Assembly: GCF_014385105.1 (NCBI RefSeq)
Contig: NZ_JACRTE010000001.1
Location: 248,001 to 312,000 of the forward strand
Length of the DNA stretch: 64,000 nucleotides
Reading direction: 5' to 3'
Origin: Qingrenia yutianensis
GTDB taxonomy: Bacteria > Bacillota > Clostridia > UMGS1810
Part shown: positions 8,056 through 16,813 of the stretch, in pieces
Layout: every line of letters begins with the position of its first letter
How positions within the stretch are numbered: position 1 is the first letter of the stretch
Made by a program: the position numbers and the translations under genes
The notes under the pieces: model-generated
Seen by the model: only the letters and a program-made list of their open reading frames with translations
Told to the model about the DNA's origin: nothing
The model's database searches: none

Positions 8056-8922
8056 ATGAACCTAATTATACTGATAGTATTCATACTGCAAACTGCATTG
8101 AGCGTGGTGCTCGGCACGTTTTTCGGCGACTCGCTGTCCGACTATATGCAGGTTTATCTCACACAGATAATTCCGATTTTCATACCTGCAATGATTTGCT
8201 GTTTTATGAGCCGAGAAGGTTTCAGAGGTTTTGCGCGTGACACGCGTCCGTCGGCGGTAAACGTGATTTTGTGCATAATTCTTGCAGTTTGTGCAAATTT
8301 GATATTGAGCTTTATAACTACATTTGTAGGCGAACTGATATTTCCAAATTCAGGAAACGCGTCGGATATAGGCATACCGCAGACAAATTTTGAATTTGTT
8401 CTCGACGTGCTTTTTATCTGCCTTATGCCGGCAGTTTTTGAGGAAATGTTTTTCAGAGGGGCGGTTCTTACAAGCTACGAAAAGATATACGGAAGCAAAA
8501 AAGCAATAATTCTTTGCGGACTTGTTTTTGCGCTGATGCACAATTCAATTTCGGTTTTTATACCACAGTTTATAATTGGGATTTTCTTGTCGTTTATCGT
8601 AATTAAATTTGACTCGCTGTATCTCGGTATGCTCGCGCATTTTGCAAACAATTTCACAACACTTTTCGTGCAGTACATCGTTTTGCAAAAATGTAGCGGC
8701 TCCAAAACAGTCTTATTCAGAAACCCGTTTTTGACAGTTGTGATATTGATAACAATTTTTACAGCAGCAATGGTCGCTGCATTAAGGCTGAACAACAGCA
8801 TAAACTTCAAGCCGAAATCACTGCCGTGGAAAGTACGCAAGCGTGAAAAGAAGTTTATGCGCCTTATTGTGCTTTTGTTTATATTATTGCAGTTTGTTTT
8901 TTACTTTTTTAAGCTTACATAA
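8056..8922 (+). CDS. CPBP family intramembrane glutamic endopeptidase
   Basis: 288-residue multi-pass membrane protein of the CAAX protease / bacteriocin-processing (Abi) family. Motif 1 EEMFFRG is near residues 128-134, motif 2 is the histidine in LMHNS near 160, and motif 3 is HFANN near 195; together these form the glutamate/histidine active site. Several hydrophobic helices surround them, with a last one at the C-terminus after a basic patch (KVRKREKKFMR). Natural substrates are unknown. It follows the folate gene with one base between. Confidence 0.88.
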   Translation: MNLIILIVFILQTALSVVLGTFFGDSLSDYMQVYLTQIIPIFIPAMICCFMSREGFRGFARDTRPSAVNVILCIILAVCANLILSFITTFVGELIFPNSGNASDIGIPQTNFEFVLDVLFICLMPAVFEEMFFRGAVLTSYEKIYGSKKAIILCGLVFALMHNSISVFIPQFIIGIFLSFIVIKFDSLYLGMLAHFANNFTTLFVQYIVLQKCSGSKTVLFRNPFLTVVILITIFTAAMVAALRLNNSINFKPKSLPWKVRKREKKFMRLIVLLFILLQFVFYFFKLT

Positions 8923-8943
8923 TGGAAGGAATTTATTTAAATA

Positions 8944-9027
8944 ATGAAAAGAGTACAGTATAAGCGACCTTTTGAAAGATATAGGCAACGTCGTGAAATT
9001 AAAATTTCACGACGTGGGAGGTGGTAA
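8944..9027 (+). CDS. Possible 27-codon basic leader peptide of xer
   Basis: ATG 8944 opens a 27-residue frame ending at TAA 9025-9027, two bases before the chosen xer start. The product would be very basic, with 12 Lys/Arg in 27 residues (YRQRREIKISRRGRW at the end). It spans the hairpin at 8988-9015, so translating ribosomes would open that hairpin. A GGAAGG lies about 14 bases upstream, rather far for a ribosome binding site. It may be real and coupled to xer, or chance. Confidence 0.25.
   Translation: MKRVQYKRPFERYRQRREIKISRRGRW
8988..9015 (+). promoter_or_regulatory. Perfect inverted repeat directly before the xer ribosome binding site
   Basis: ACGTCGTGAAATT at 8988-9000 and its exact reverse complement at 9003-9015 are separated by two bases. 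The GGGAGGTGG ribosome binding site begins at the next base. There is no T-run, so it is not a terminator; an RNA hairpin affecting xer translation, or a DNA-binding palindrome, is possible. Confidence 0.7.
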
Positions 9028-9029
9028 AA

Positions 9030-10019
9030 TTGCCGTCACTTACGGAAATATATTCAAAATGTCCTGTTTTTTTAAAAAACTATCTTACATATATGTCTGT
9101 TATAAAAGGAAAATCTCAAAATACAGTCACGCAGTATTATTATGATTTGAGAATTTTTTTGCGCTATATTATAATGACAGAAAAAAATCTTCACGAAGAT
9201 GAATTTAACAATATCGATATTTTGAATTTCGATTTTGAAAAAATAAAAAAAATTACGCTTGATGATTTGTATGCCTTTATGGCATATATAAATAACGAAC
9301 ATTCATCAAACGACAGTTTTCGCGCACGAAAGGTTGCAAGTTTGCGTTCGTTTTTTAATTATCTTTATATAAAGGAAAAATCTATTTCGGAAAATCCCGC
9401 GCAAAATCTCGATACACCCAAACTAAAAGCACGACTGCCTAAATATTTGTCTTTGGAGCAAAGTATTGATTTGCTTAAAGTGATTGACGGCGAATACAAA
9501 CAACGCGATTTAGCAATGTTTGCGCTGTTTTTAACCTGCGGATTGCGTCTTTCGGAGCTTGTCAGCATTGACATTAAAAACGTTGATTTTAAGAAGAAAA
9601 CTTTAAAAGTTATAGGCAAAGGAAACAAAGAACGCATTGTATTTATCAACGATTTGTGTGTTGATACGATAAAAAAATACCTTGAGGTTCGCCCGAACGA
9701 CGGTCTTGTCGGGAATGACAGAGAGGCACTCTTTATAAGCAGTAAATCGACGCGCATAACAGGACGAAGTGTCGAACGCATTGCAAAAAAATATTTTGAC
9801 CTTGCGGGTATTGACTCGGACGTTTACACACCGCACAAACTCCGCCATACTGCAGCTACAATAATGTACCGCGACGGAAATGTTGATGTGCGCACTTTGC
9901 AGAAAATTCTCGGTCACGAAAGCCTTTCTACAACTCAAATATACACACACGTCAGCGACGAGTTTATGGAAAATGCGGCAAAGAAAAATCCGCTTGCGCA
10001 AGTTAAACTTGATGATTAA
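9030..10019 (+). CDS. xerC: Xer-type tyrosine recombinase
   Basis: 329-residue site-specific recombinase with the usual two domains: an N-terminal SAM-like core-binding domain (KNYLTYMSVIKGKSQNTV, RKVASLRSFFNYLY) and a C-terminal catalytic domain. All active-site residues are visible: Arg in TCGLRLSEL near 172, Lys in KVIGKGNKER near 196, HKLRHTAA near 269, His in LGHESLSTTQ near 294 and Tyr in QIYTHV near 304. It is slightly longer than B. subtilis XerC/XerD. TTG 9030 is preferred over GTG 9021, which overlaps the GGGAGGTGG site. A dif-like site lies 90 bp downstream. Housekeeping versus element-specific role is unresolved; the xerC symbol is tentative. Confidence 0.9.
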   Translation: MPSLTEIYSKCPVFLKNYLTYMSVIKGKSQNTVTQYYYDLRIFLRYIIMTEKNLHEDEFNNIDILNFDFEKIKKITLDDLYAFMAYINNEHSSNDSFRARKVASLRSFFNYLYIKEKSISENPAQNLDTPKLKARLPKYLSLEQSIDLLKVIDGEYKQRDLAMFALFLTCGLRLSELVSIDIKNVDFKKKTLKVIGKGNKERIVFINDLCVDTIKKYLEVRPNDGLVGNDREALFISSKSTRITGRSVERIAKKYFDLAGIDSDVYTPHKLRHTAATIMYRDGNVDVRTLQKILGHESLSTTQIYTHVSDEFMENAAKKNPLAQVKLDD

Positions 10020-10032
10020 AAGAAAATTTTTC

Positions 10033-10074
10033 AGCAACATCGTGATTTTATATAAGATTACGATGTTGCTTTTT
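10033..10074 (+). terminator. Rho-independent terminator of xer
   Basis: AGCAACATCGT (10033-10043) pairs with ACGATGTTGCT (10060-10070), followed by TTTTG. Confidence 0.9.
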
Positions 10075-10108
10075 GTCCCCCACTCTGTTTTAATTTAAAA
10101 TATTTTTT

Positions 10109-10136
10109 GGTTTACATAATTGTATTACGGTTAACT
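10109..10136 (-). repeat. dif-like 28-bp site, copy 2, downstream of xer
   Basis: Read on the minus strand the arms are AGTTAACCGTA and TTATGTAAACC with centre ATACAA. It lies between the terminators of the convergent xer and lacZ genes, so it is unlikely to be a promoter operator. It has the same orientation as copy 3 and is inverted relative to copy 1. Confidence 0.65.
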
Positions 10137-10145
10137 TATAATATA

Positions 10146-10179
10146 CAAAAAGAGCCAAAATCATAAAAACTTTGACTCT
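10146..10179 (-). terminator. Terminator of the CDF-lacZ operon
   Basis: On the minus strand AGAGTCAAA and TTTGGCTCT form a nine-pair stem with one G-U pair, followed by TTTTTG, about 12 bases after the lacZ stop. Confidence 0.75.
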
Positions 10180-10190
10180 TTGATATTTTG

Positions 10191-13028
10191 TTACTTTATT
10201 ATCCAGAAGTTCATTCGGATTTTTTCTTCTTTTAATTGATATTTTTCATTTAATTCAGGACCGCACGAGCCTGAACCGACACCCGAAACCTTGTAATCTA
10301 TGCGCACGTTTGTTGCTTTGTCTTTAACAAGTTCATCGGTATGCATTGCATATTCAAGCGTTTTTGCATTGTAATGTGAAACATTAAACTCAAACGAACT
10401 GTCGGTTTTAAATTTAAACGAATTGTCTATATCCAGCATTTTTGCATTATAATGATTTCCGTGTTCCTGCGGTTTAACATAGTTTACATACTCATCATCT
10501 GCACAGCTTTTGTAAAGTCCCATTCGTGCGTGGTGATGTAAATCAATATAACTTTCGCCCTTGCCGTACGCAAAATATGTGAATTTATCGTCATTCTCCG
10601 GAAGTTTAAGTTCAAATCCAAGACGCGGTAAAAAGTTGATTGCAGGATTTCTGTCACCTTTTAAATCAAAGTTAATGTCACCGTTTTCGTATATTGAAAC
10701 CGTAAGCGTGTATCTAAAGCAAACAATTCTCGCTACGCCCGCAAGCGAACCCGAAACAACAATTTTTCCGTTTTTAATTTCACACGAATACACCTTTGAA
10801 AACATTTTGTTAAGGTTGTAACCCGTCTGCGAATTATCATAACCGCCCCAATAATGCTTATTTTTGCGTTCATTATCGGTCGGAGCGTGCCATACGCCGA
10901 GTTTTATCACATCAAGAAGCTTTTCTTCTCCGTTTATTTTTATGCTTTCAAAATTGCCGTACTGTTTGGAAAAACTGTATTCAAAACCGTTTCCGTTTGC
11001 CGTAATGCTTAATTTTTCTTCATTAAGCTTTGCAAGCTTTTTCGGCGCGGTAATTTTTTCAACCTCAACCTCCAGTTTATGCTGGCTCTGCGCACACTCA
11101 AAACCGTCTTTATCATACATAAAAATGTTAACATATGCACCGAGTTTGCACGATTTCGGCAAATCAAAGTCAAGGTTGAATTTTACGGTTTTCTTTGGTT
11201 TGACATCAAACTTTTTATTGAAAGCTTTAACGATTTTTCCGTCGATTTCTATATCAAATTTAAAATCGTATTCGTTAAGGTTCGTAAAATCAAACCTGTT
11301 TGTAATGCTTAAAATTCCTTTGTTATAAGCGGTTTTAATATTTTGATATGCGGTTTTTATCTCGTATGAACCTGCTTTCAGCGACCTGTCGGAGAACACC
11401 ATTCCGTCACAGCAGAAATTTTTATCGTGCGTCAGATCGCCGAAGTCACCACCGTATTTTTGAACGCCGTTATCCATTGCAACGTGGTCTGCCCACTCCC
11501 AGATACAACCGCCGATAAACGCTTTGTGCGCATAAAATGCCTCAACATAATCGTGAACATCTCCGGGACTGTTTCCCATAGAATGTGAATATTCGCAGAG
11601 GAAAACCGGAAGTCTGTTGTCTTTGTTTTCGGCATACGCAACACAGTCGTCAATAGGCAGATACATTCCCGAAAAAACATCAATCGGCTCGTATTCCTGC
11701 GGAAATTCAATCTGCCGGCAAGCGTCCTCGCAGTGAACAAGACGTTTTTTATCAAGCTTACGTATAAGATTGAGCATATTTCGCATATTAACACCGTATC
11801 CGCTCTCATTTCCAACCGACCACATAAATATCGACGGGTGGTTTTTGTCGCGGTTAACAGTGCGCTCCATACGCTCGTTCAGATAAAAATCCCAGTCGGG
11901 ATTTGCACACGGCCAGGTTTTGTCGAGCGCGTCGTATTCATAATGACCGAAGCGGATACAAAATCCGTGGCTTTCCATATCGTTTTCGAGCACAACGTAA
12001 AAACCCATTTCGTCACAGTAGTTTAAAAACTTCGGTGTAGGCGGATAATGCGACGTGCGGATTGTGTTTATGTTGAGTTTTTTCATAAGGCGCAAATCAG
12101 TCAAAATTTCCTCGTCGGTCATATACCAGCCGTTTTTGGGCGATGTGTCGTGATGGTTAACGCCTTTAAGTTTTACGCTTTCGCCGTTTATGATAAGTTC
12201 CTTATTTGATGAAATTTTAATTGTGACAAATCCGAATTTTATTTTTATAATTTCGCCTTCGTATTCAAAAACAAGCGTGTATAAATACGGTTTCTCGGCA
12301 TTCCAGTACGTCGGATTTTCCACATTAAAGGTGCATTTTTTATTGCAGTCATTCTCGTCCAAAAGCTTGCCGCTGTCGTATAATTTTACGTTAGCTTTTC
12401 CCTCAAAAACAACATTAACCGTGTTTTTATCGGTTGTTACACTGATATCTTTAATATGTCCGACGGGGCGCGACAAAAGGTAAACATCACGGATAATTCC
12501 GTTGCAGCGAAAAGCGTCCTGATCTTCAAGATACGTACCGCAGCACCATTTTACAACCTTGGCAAGAACTGTGTTTTTGCCTTTTTTCACGTATTTTGTA
12601 ATGTCAAATTCCGCCTGAAGTCTGCTTCCCTGGCTGAAACCGACGTATTTGCCGTTTATGTAAAGTTCAAGACAGGACGAAACTCCCTCAAACACAATGT
12701 AGTGCTTTCTTTCGGTGTCGTCAATCTCAAATTCGCGCATATAAACACCCAGCGGATTGTCGTCGGGCACATACGGCGCATCAACGGGAAACTGAAACGC
12801 AACGTTTGTGTAATTAGGTTTTTCATAACCCGTTGTCTGCCAGCAGGACGGCACTTTAACCTTGTCCCAATTTTCAATTTTGCCGTCGTAATCGACGTCA
12901 CGGCTGAAATACTTAAAATTCCATTCGCCGTTAAGCAGCGTATACGCACCGTCGTTTTCGGGTATATAATACGCTCTTTGCTTCTCTCGGTTTTCCGATA
13001 CTTTTTTGGGATTTTCATAAAATCTCAT
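10191..13028 (-). CDS. lacZ: Beta-galactosidase, glycoside hydrolase family 2
   Basis: 945-residue intracellular GH2 enzyme with no signal peptide. Domain order fits LacZ/EbgA: N-terminal sugar-binding jelly roll (PSCWQTTGYEKPNYTNVAFQFP), an Ig-like domain, the TIM barrel (about 280-600), then C-terminal beta domains. The acid/base Glu is E408 in WSVGNESGYG and the nucleophile Glu is E479 in FLCEYSHSMGNSPGD; HYPPTPKFLNYCDEMGFYV is also diagnostic. It hydrolyses terminal beta-galactosides; exact substrate is unknown. It starts at ATG behind GGAGAG, 29 bases after the CDF transporter gene, and probably forms an operon with it, an unusual pairing. Confidence 0.93.
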   Translation of the reverse strand: MRFYENPKKVSENREKQRAYYIPENDGAYTLLNGEWNFKYFSRDVDYDGKIENWDKVKVPSCWQTTGYEKPNYTNVAFQFPVDAPYVPDDNPLGVYMREFEIDDTERKHYIVFEGVSSCLELYINGKYVGFSQGSRLQAEFDITKYVKKGKNTVLAKVVKWCCGTYLEDQDAFRCNGIIRDVYLLSRPVGHIKDISVTTDKNTVNVVFEGKANVKLYDSGKLLDENDCNKKCTFNVENPTYWNAEKPYLYTLVFEYEGEIIKIKFGFVTIKISSNKELIINGESVKLKGVNHHDTSPKNGWYMTDEEILTDLRLMKKLNINTIRTSHYPPTPKFLNYCDEMGFYVVLENDMESHGFCIRFGHYEYDALDKTWPCANPDWDFYLNERMERTVNRDKNHPSIFMWSVGNESGYGVNMRNMLNLIRKLDKKRLVHCEDACRQIEFPQEYEPIDVFSGMYLPIDDCVAYAENKDNRLPVFLCEYSHSMGNSPGDVHDYVEAFYAHKAFIGGCIWEWADHVAMDNGVQKYGGDFGDLTHDKNFCCDGMVFSDRSLKAGSYEIKTAYQNIKTAYNKGILSITNRFDFTNLNEYDFKFDIEIDGKIVKAFNKKFDVKPKKTVKFNLDFDLPKSCKLGAYVNIFMYDKDGFECAQSQHKLEVEVEKITAPKKLAKLNEEKLSITANGNGFEYSFSKQYGNFESIKINGEEKLLDVIKLGVWHAPTDNERKNKHYWGGYDNSQTGYNLNKMFSKVYSCEIKNGKIVVSGSLAGVARIVCFRYTLTVSIYENGDINFDLKGDRNPAINFLPRLGFELKLPENDDKFTYFAYGKGESYIDLHHHARMGLYKSCADDEYVNYVKPQEHGNHYNAKMLDIDNSFKFKTDSSFEFNVSHYNAKTLEYAMHTDELVKDKATNVRIDYKVSGVGSGSCGPELNEKYQLKEEKIRMNFWIIK

Positions 13029-13057
13029 TTGTTTCTCTCCTTTTTTCTCTCCTTTAT

Positions 13058-14224
13058 TTAATATGTGCGGTCAATTTTCGCAACTATATTTATCCTTGAA
13101 TCATAGCTTTTCATTTTGTCCATTATTTCAAAAACAATTTTATGACAGGATTTATCGTCGTATTCATACGGAAAAACAATATCAAAAATAAGGTTGATGT
13201 TATCTTTGCCGTCCGTTATGCGGAAATCGTGAATTGTAAGATTTTTGTCGATTTCCTCCGCAATTTCCTCAACCTTGTTTTTTAAGCTGATTGTACGTTC
13301 GCAGTCTACATTTATCGGGTCGGTGTGAATAATCATAACAACACCGAGTTCTTCTTCAATTTTATTTTCGAGTGCATCGATAATCTCGTGGATTTCAACT
13401 ATATTTTCGGTGTCTTTAACCTCCGCGTGCGCCGACGCAATGACGCGCCCGGGGCCGTAATCATGCACTATAAGGTCGTGGACGCCTTGTATACGTTCTC
13501 CGTTTAAGATGATATTTTTAAGCTTTTCGACAAGTTCTTTGTCGGGCGCTTTACCGAGAAGCAAATCAATGGTGTCTTTTGCAATGCCGAAGCCTGAAAG
13601 AAGTATCAGCACCGACACACCGACACCAAGAATTGCGTCGAGCGGAAGCGTTGTGAAAAGCCCCAAAACAGTGGAAACGATTACCGCGCTTGTTGCCCAC
13701 ACATCGCTCAAACTGTCCTCCGCAGCGGCGCAAAGCACACTTGAATTGATTTTTTTGCCTATGTAACGATTGTAGAAAAACATCCAAACTTTTACAAGCA
13801 CCGAAAGGGCTAAAATCAGCACCAGATACGGGTTAAAATTGAGCGTTTCGGGGCGGAAAATTTTCGATACCGATGTTTTGAAAAGTGATATTCCCACAAA
13901 AAATATGATTGCCGCAACGAAAAGTGATGCGACATATTCAATTCTGCCGTGACCGAACGGATGTTCCTTGTCGGGACGCATATTGCTCATTTTCGCGCTG
14001 ATTACACTCAAAAGCGACGACGCAATATCGGAAAGATTGTTAAAAGCGTCCGAAATTACGGCGATACTGTTTATGTAAAAGCCTATTATTATTTTCAAGG
14101 CAAAAAGTATAAAATTATTGAAAATTCCCAGTACGCCGGCGAGAACGCTGTACCTTTCGCGCACATTTTTATCTGTTATATTTTCGTAATCGGGTATAAA
14201 TTTTCTTATAATAAAATTTATCAA
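13058..14224 (-). CDS. Cation diffusion facilitator family transporter
   Basis: 388-residue CDF-type divalent metal/proton antiporter. The N-terminal half holds six membrane segments with SDAFNNLSDIASS in the second and HPFGHGRIEY after it, both metal-binding regions. The C-terminal cytosolic dimerisation domain (about 215-300, VHDLIVHDYGPGRVIASAHAEV) is followed by a second metal-binding-like extension, giving the longer form typical of Clostridia. Zinc, iron or manganese cannot be told apart here. The start is a TTG behind AGGGGA. It is transcribed away from the sporulation cluster and leads into lacZ. Confidence 0.9.
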   Translation of the reverse strand: MINFIIRKFIPDYENITDKNVRERYSVLAGVLGIFNNFILFALKIIIGFYINSIAVISDAFNNLSDIASSLLSVISAKMSNMRPDKEHPFGHGRIEYVASLFVAAIIFFVGISLFKTSVSKIFRPETLNFNPYLVLILALSVLVKVWMFFYNRYIGKKINSSVLCAAAEDSLSDVWATSAVIVSTVLGLFTTLPLDAILGVGVSVLILLSGFGIAKDTIDLLLGKAPDKELVEKLKNIILNGERIQGVHDLIVHDYGPGRVIASAHAEVKDTENIVEIHEIIDALENKIEEELGVVMIIHTDPINVDCERTISLKNKVEEIAEEIDKNLTIHDFRITDGKDNINLIFDIVFPYEYDDKSCHKIVFEIMDKMKSYDSRINIVAKIDRTY

Positions 14225-14314
14225 TTATGACATTCCCCTTACAATATATTATTAACATTATCTTACAATAACTATCGATAAAAGTCAAGAAAATTAAATA
14301 AAAAGTTTATTTTT

Positions 14315-14343
14315 TCATATTGCGGTTAAAATTTTCATACAAT
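14315..14343 (+). promoter_or_regulatory. Sigma-E type sporulation promoter
   Basis: TCATATT (14315-14321), a 14-base spacer and CATACAAT (14336-14343) match the sigma-E consensus as I recall it (KMATATT, then CATACAHT) at every position. The expected transcript starts near 14350, before the ATG at 14376. Mother-cell expression of the next three genes is therefore predicted. Confidence 0.75.
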
Positions 14344-14375
14344 TTACTATGCAAAAAGTTAAAAGAGGTGATTTT

Positions 14376-14765
14376 ATGGCTCAAAAAGGGAAAATTTTTG
14401 TCCGCGTGACACTTTCAAAAGCGCAAATTCCAATCATCGGAGCGCATGTAAATTATGTAAAAAGCAACGGAGTTAAAAACATTCTTTTAAACACACAGCT
14501 TACCGACGAAAACGGAAAAACGGGCGAAATTGAGTTTGACACCCCCAACGAAGAAAACTCACAAAACGACATAAATCCCGACGACAGATTTTTTACTTGC
14601 GACATAATTGTAACCCACCCTTCATATTATACGACATACATTAAGAACGTGCAGATTTTTGCAAATCAGACAACCGTTCAGGAGGTCAACGTTCTGCCGA
14701 TCGAGGAAGATTCAGACCCCGCCGGGATTTACGAAACAATCGATATTACAAGCCAAGACTTATAA
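14376..14765 (+). CDS. Hypothetical protein with beta-sandwich (carboxypeptidase-regulatory-like) domain
   Basis: 129-residue soluble protein without signal peptide. It reads as a single prealbumin-like beta domain: KIFVRVTLSKAQIPIIGAHV, TDENGKTGEIEFDTP, then a strand-rich end (YYTTYIKNVQIFANQTTVQEVNVLPI). Such domains mediate binding rather than catalysis. I start at ATG 14376, behind AGAGGTG, because the in-frame ATG 14349 would coincide with the predicted transcription start. It is first in a predicted sigma-E operon with two peptidoglycan-binding proteins, so a spore cortex or coat role is likely (inference). Confidence 0.75.
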   Translation: MAQKGKIFVRVTLSKAQIPIIGAHVNYVKSNGVKNILLNTQLTDENGKTGEIEFDTPNEENSQNDINPDDRFFTCDIIVTHPSYYTTYIKNVQIFANQTTVQEVNVLPIEEDSDPAGIYETIDITSQDL

Positions 14766-14780
14766 GAAAGGAGATTTTTT

Positions 14781-16193
14781 GTGCCTACCCCTATCCTGCC
14801 TTATATACCGAAATATATAACGGTGCACCTCGGCGCGCCGTCATCAAATGCCGAAAACGTCACCGTGACGTTTCCCGATTATATAAAAAACGTAGCGTCA
14901 AGCGAAATTTATCCGACATGGAACGAATCGGCGATTACTGCAAATATTTACGCGCAGATTTCATTTGCCGTAAACCGCGTTTACACCGAATTTTATTACA
15001 GTCAGGGATATTCTTTCAACATCACAAATTCCACCGCTATCGACCAGAAATTTATATACGGACGGAATATTTTTGAAAACATAAGCAACCTTGTGGATGA
15101 AATTTTCAATTCATACATTCGAAGAATAGGCAATGCCGAGCCTCTTGCGGCAAAATACTGCAACGGCACGACTGTTACGTGCGACGGCTTGTCGCAATGG
15201 GGCAGTCAGTATCTTGCCGAGCAAGGACGCAATTCCGTGCAGATTTTGCGGTATTATTACGGAAATAACATCGAAATTGTGAGCAACGTACCGATTTCAA
15301 ATGTGCGTATGTCGTATACGGCACCTGTTCGGCGCGGTGAATATTCGCGCGATGTGGCGGTTATTCAAATTGCATTAAACCGCATTTCCGAGGACTATCC
15401 GCTTATACCGAAAATCGCAGTTGATTCGCGTTTCGGCGAGAGCACAGAGCGCGCAGTGCGCACATTTCAGGAGATTTTCAACCTCACACTCGACGGAATT
15501 GTAGGCAAAGCCACGTGGTATAAGCTGATTTATTTATACACAGGTATGACCGGGCTTTCCGAGATAAATTCCGAAGGACAGAAATATTTTTCATCGTCGC
15601 TTGAATATCCCGACGCAATCGAGCTTGGCAACACCGGCGAAAAAGTGTATGTAACACAGTATCTTCTTCAGGCGGTTTCGTGGTTTTATCCGAACATTCC
15701 GACAGTCGAATTTACGGGACGTTTCAACGAAAACGACGTAAATGCGGTGAAGGAACTTCAAAAAATGTACTCACTTCCGCAAACGGGTGTTGTTGACGAA
15801 AAAACCTGGGACGTTTTGTATCAAACGTTTATCGGCATACGCGATGCGTTAAACAATGCACTGAACCCCATTGAAAAAGAAATAACTTATTTAAACAGTC
15901 TTAATTTAAACTACGGCGACGTAAACCGCGACGTGCGCGATTTACAGGAAAAACTCAACGAAATTGCCGAAACGCAAAGCGAGAGAATTATGGCAAACGG
16001 CGCATTTTCGCGTCAGACGTCTGCACGGCTTGCACAGTTCCAAAAGACAAACGGTCTGCCGCAAACGGGTATTTTGGACGCCGAAACATTAAGGCAGATA
16101 AACAGTGTCTACCGTCAGCTTATTTCGAACAATTCAATCGCACCGACGCAGTATCCAAAAGCGGAGCTTGGTATGGGCGACACCGACAACTGA
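14781..16193 (+). CDS. SpoIID/SleC-like lytic domain fused to three peptidoglycan-binding domains
   Basis: 470-residue protein. Residues about 35-172 resemble the SpoIID/LytB lytic transglycosylase domain, also found in clostridial cortex-lytic SleC: SEIYPTWNESAITANIYAQI has Glu42 where SpoIID has its catalytic Glu, and TCDGLSQWGSQYLAEQG with ILRYYYG matches the C-terminal part. Three PG_binding_1 repeats follow near 190-250, 285-355 and 385-450 (FGESTERAVRTFQEIF, LPQTGVVDEKTW, LPQTGILDAETL). No signal peptide is seen, which fits delivery from the mother cell to the forespore surface. GTG start behind AAAGGAG. Cortex modification or germination is the inferred role. Confidence 0.8.
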   Translation: MPTPILPYIPKYITVHLGAPSSNAENVTVTFPDYIKNVASSEIYPTWNESAITANIYAQISFAVNRVYTEFYYSQGYSFNITNSTAIDQKFIYGRNIFENISNLVDEIFNSYIRRIGNAEPLAAKYCNGTTVTCDGLSQWGSQYLAEQGRNSVQILRYYYGNNIEIVSNVPISNVRMSYTAPVRRGEYSRDVAVIQIALNRISEDYPLIPKIAVDSRFGESTERAVRTFQEIFNLTLDGIVGKATWYKLIYLYTGMTGLSEINSEGQKYFSSSLEYPDAIELGNTGEKVYVTQYLLQAVSWFYPNIPTVEFTGRFNENDVNAVKELQKMYSLPQTGVVDEKTWDVLYQTFIGIRDALNNALNPIEKEITYLNSLNLNYGDVNRDVRDLQEKLNEIAETQSERIMANGAFSRQTSARLAQFQKTNGLPQTGILDAETLRQINSVYRQLISNNSIAPTQYPKAELGMGDTDN

Positions 16194-16206
16194 AAGGAGA
16201 ATTTTT

Positions 16207-16773
16207 ATGCTTACAACACATTCGGCGGTTAACAAGCCGATAAGAAATGCACAGCATTTTTTGCGCCGTATATCGTATGACAATGACATTCCGCGCATTA
16301 TTCCCGACGGAATTTTCGGCGCGCAGACGCAAAATGCGGTTATGGAATTTCAGCGCGTTTTTGAGCTTCCGCAGTCGGGAACTATAGATAATAACACTTG
16401 GAACAGTATATATTCCGCATACAAATCGACATTGAAAAAGTATGCCGAACCGTCAAAAACAAGCATTTTCCCGTCACCGCATTTTAAAATTTGCGGCGGT
16501 GACGAAAACGGCATTATATATGTAATTCAGGCTATGCTGACGGCTCTGGGCGTAAAATTTTCAAATATTCCCGAATTAGAAATAAACGGCAAGTTTGACC
16601 AAAACACTCAAAATGCAGTTACAGAAATCCAAAACACCGCAGGAATAAGACAAACGGGCGAAATTGACAAAGAAACGTGGGAATTTATTTCGGTTTTATT
16701 TGAAACGTTTATTTCGCACAATTACATAAATCCGCTCCAGAAAAACGGAAAATACATAATCCGAACGCCGTAG
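16207..16773 (+). CDS. Protein with two peptidoglycan-binding (PG_binding_1) domains
   Basis: 188 residues starting at ATG 16207 behind GAAAGGAG; the frame is open further upstream, but that part overlaps the previous gene. Two PG_binding_1 domains fill the protein: IPDGIFGAQTQNAVMEFQRV with LPQSGTIDNNTW, and INGKFDQNTQNAVTEIQ with RQTGEIDKETW. There is no catalytic domain and no signal sequence. It closely resembles the repeats of the preceding protein and probably arose from them. Third gene of the predicted sigma-E operon; a binding or scaffold role at the spore cortex is inference. Confidence 0.8.
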   Translation: MLTTHSAVNKPIRNAQHFLRRISYDNDIPRIIPDGIFGAQTQNAVMEFQRVFELPQSGTIDNNTWNSIYSAYKSTLKKYAEPSKTSIFPSPHFKICGGDENGIIYVIQAMLTALGVKFSNIPELEINGKFDQNTQNAVTEIQNTAGIRQTGEIDKETWEFISVLFETFISHNYINPLQKNGKYIIRTP

Positions 16774-16781
16774 CAATATGT

Positions 16782-16808
16782 AAAGCCGACATAAAAAATG
16801 CCGGCTTT
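16782..16808. terminator. Hairpin between convergent spore genes
   Basis: AAAGCCG (16782-16788) pairs with CGGCTTT (16802-16808) between two convergent genes. The flanking T-run is weak on both strands, so its efficiency as a terminator is doubtful. Confidence 0.5.
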
Positions 16809-16813
16809 AATGA

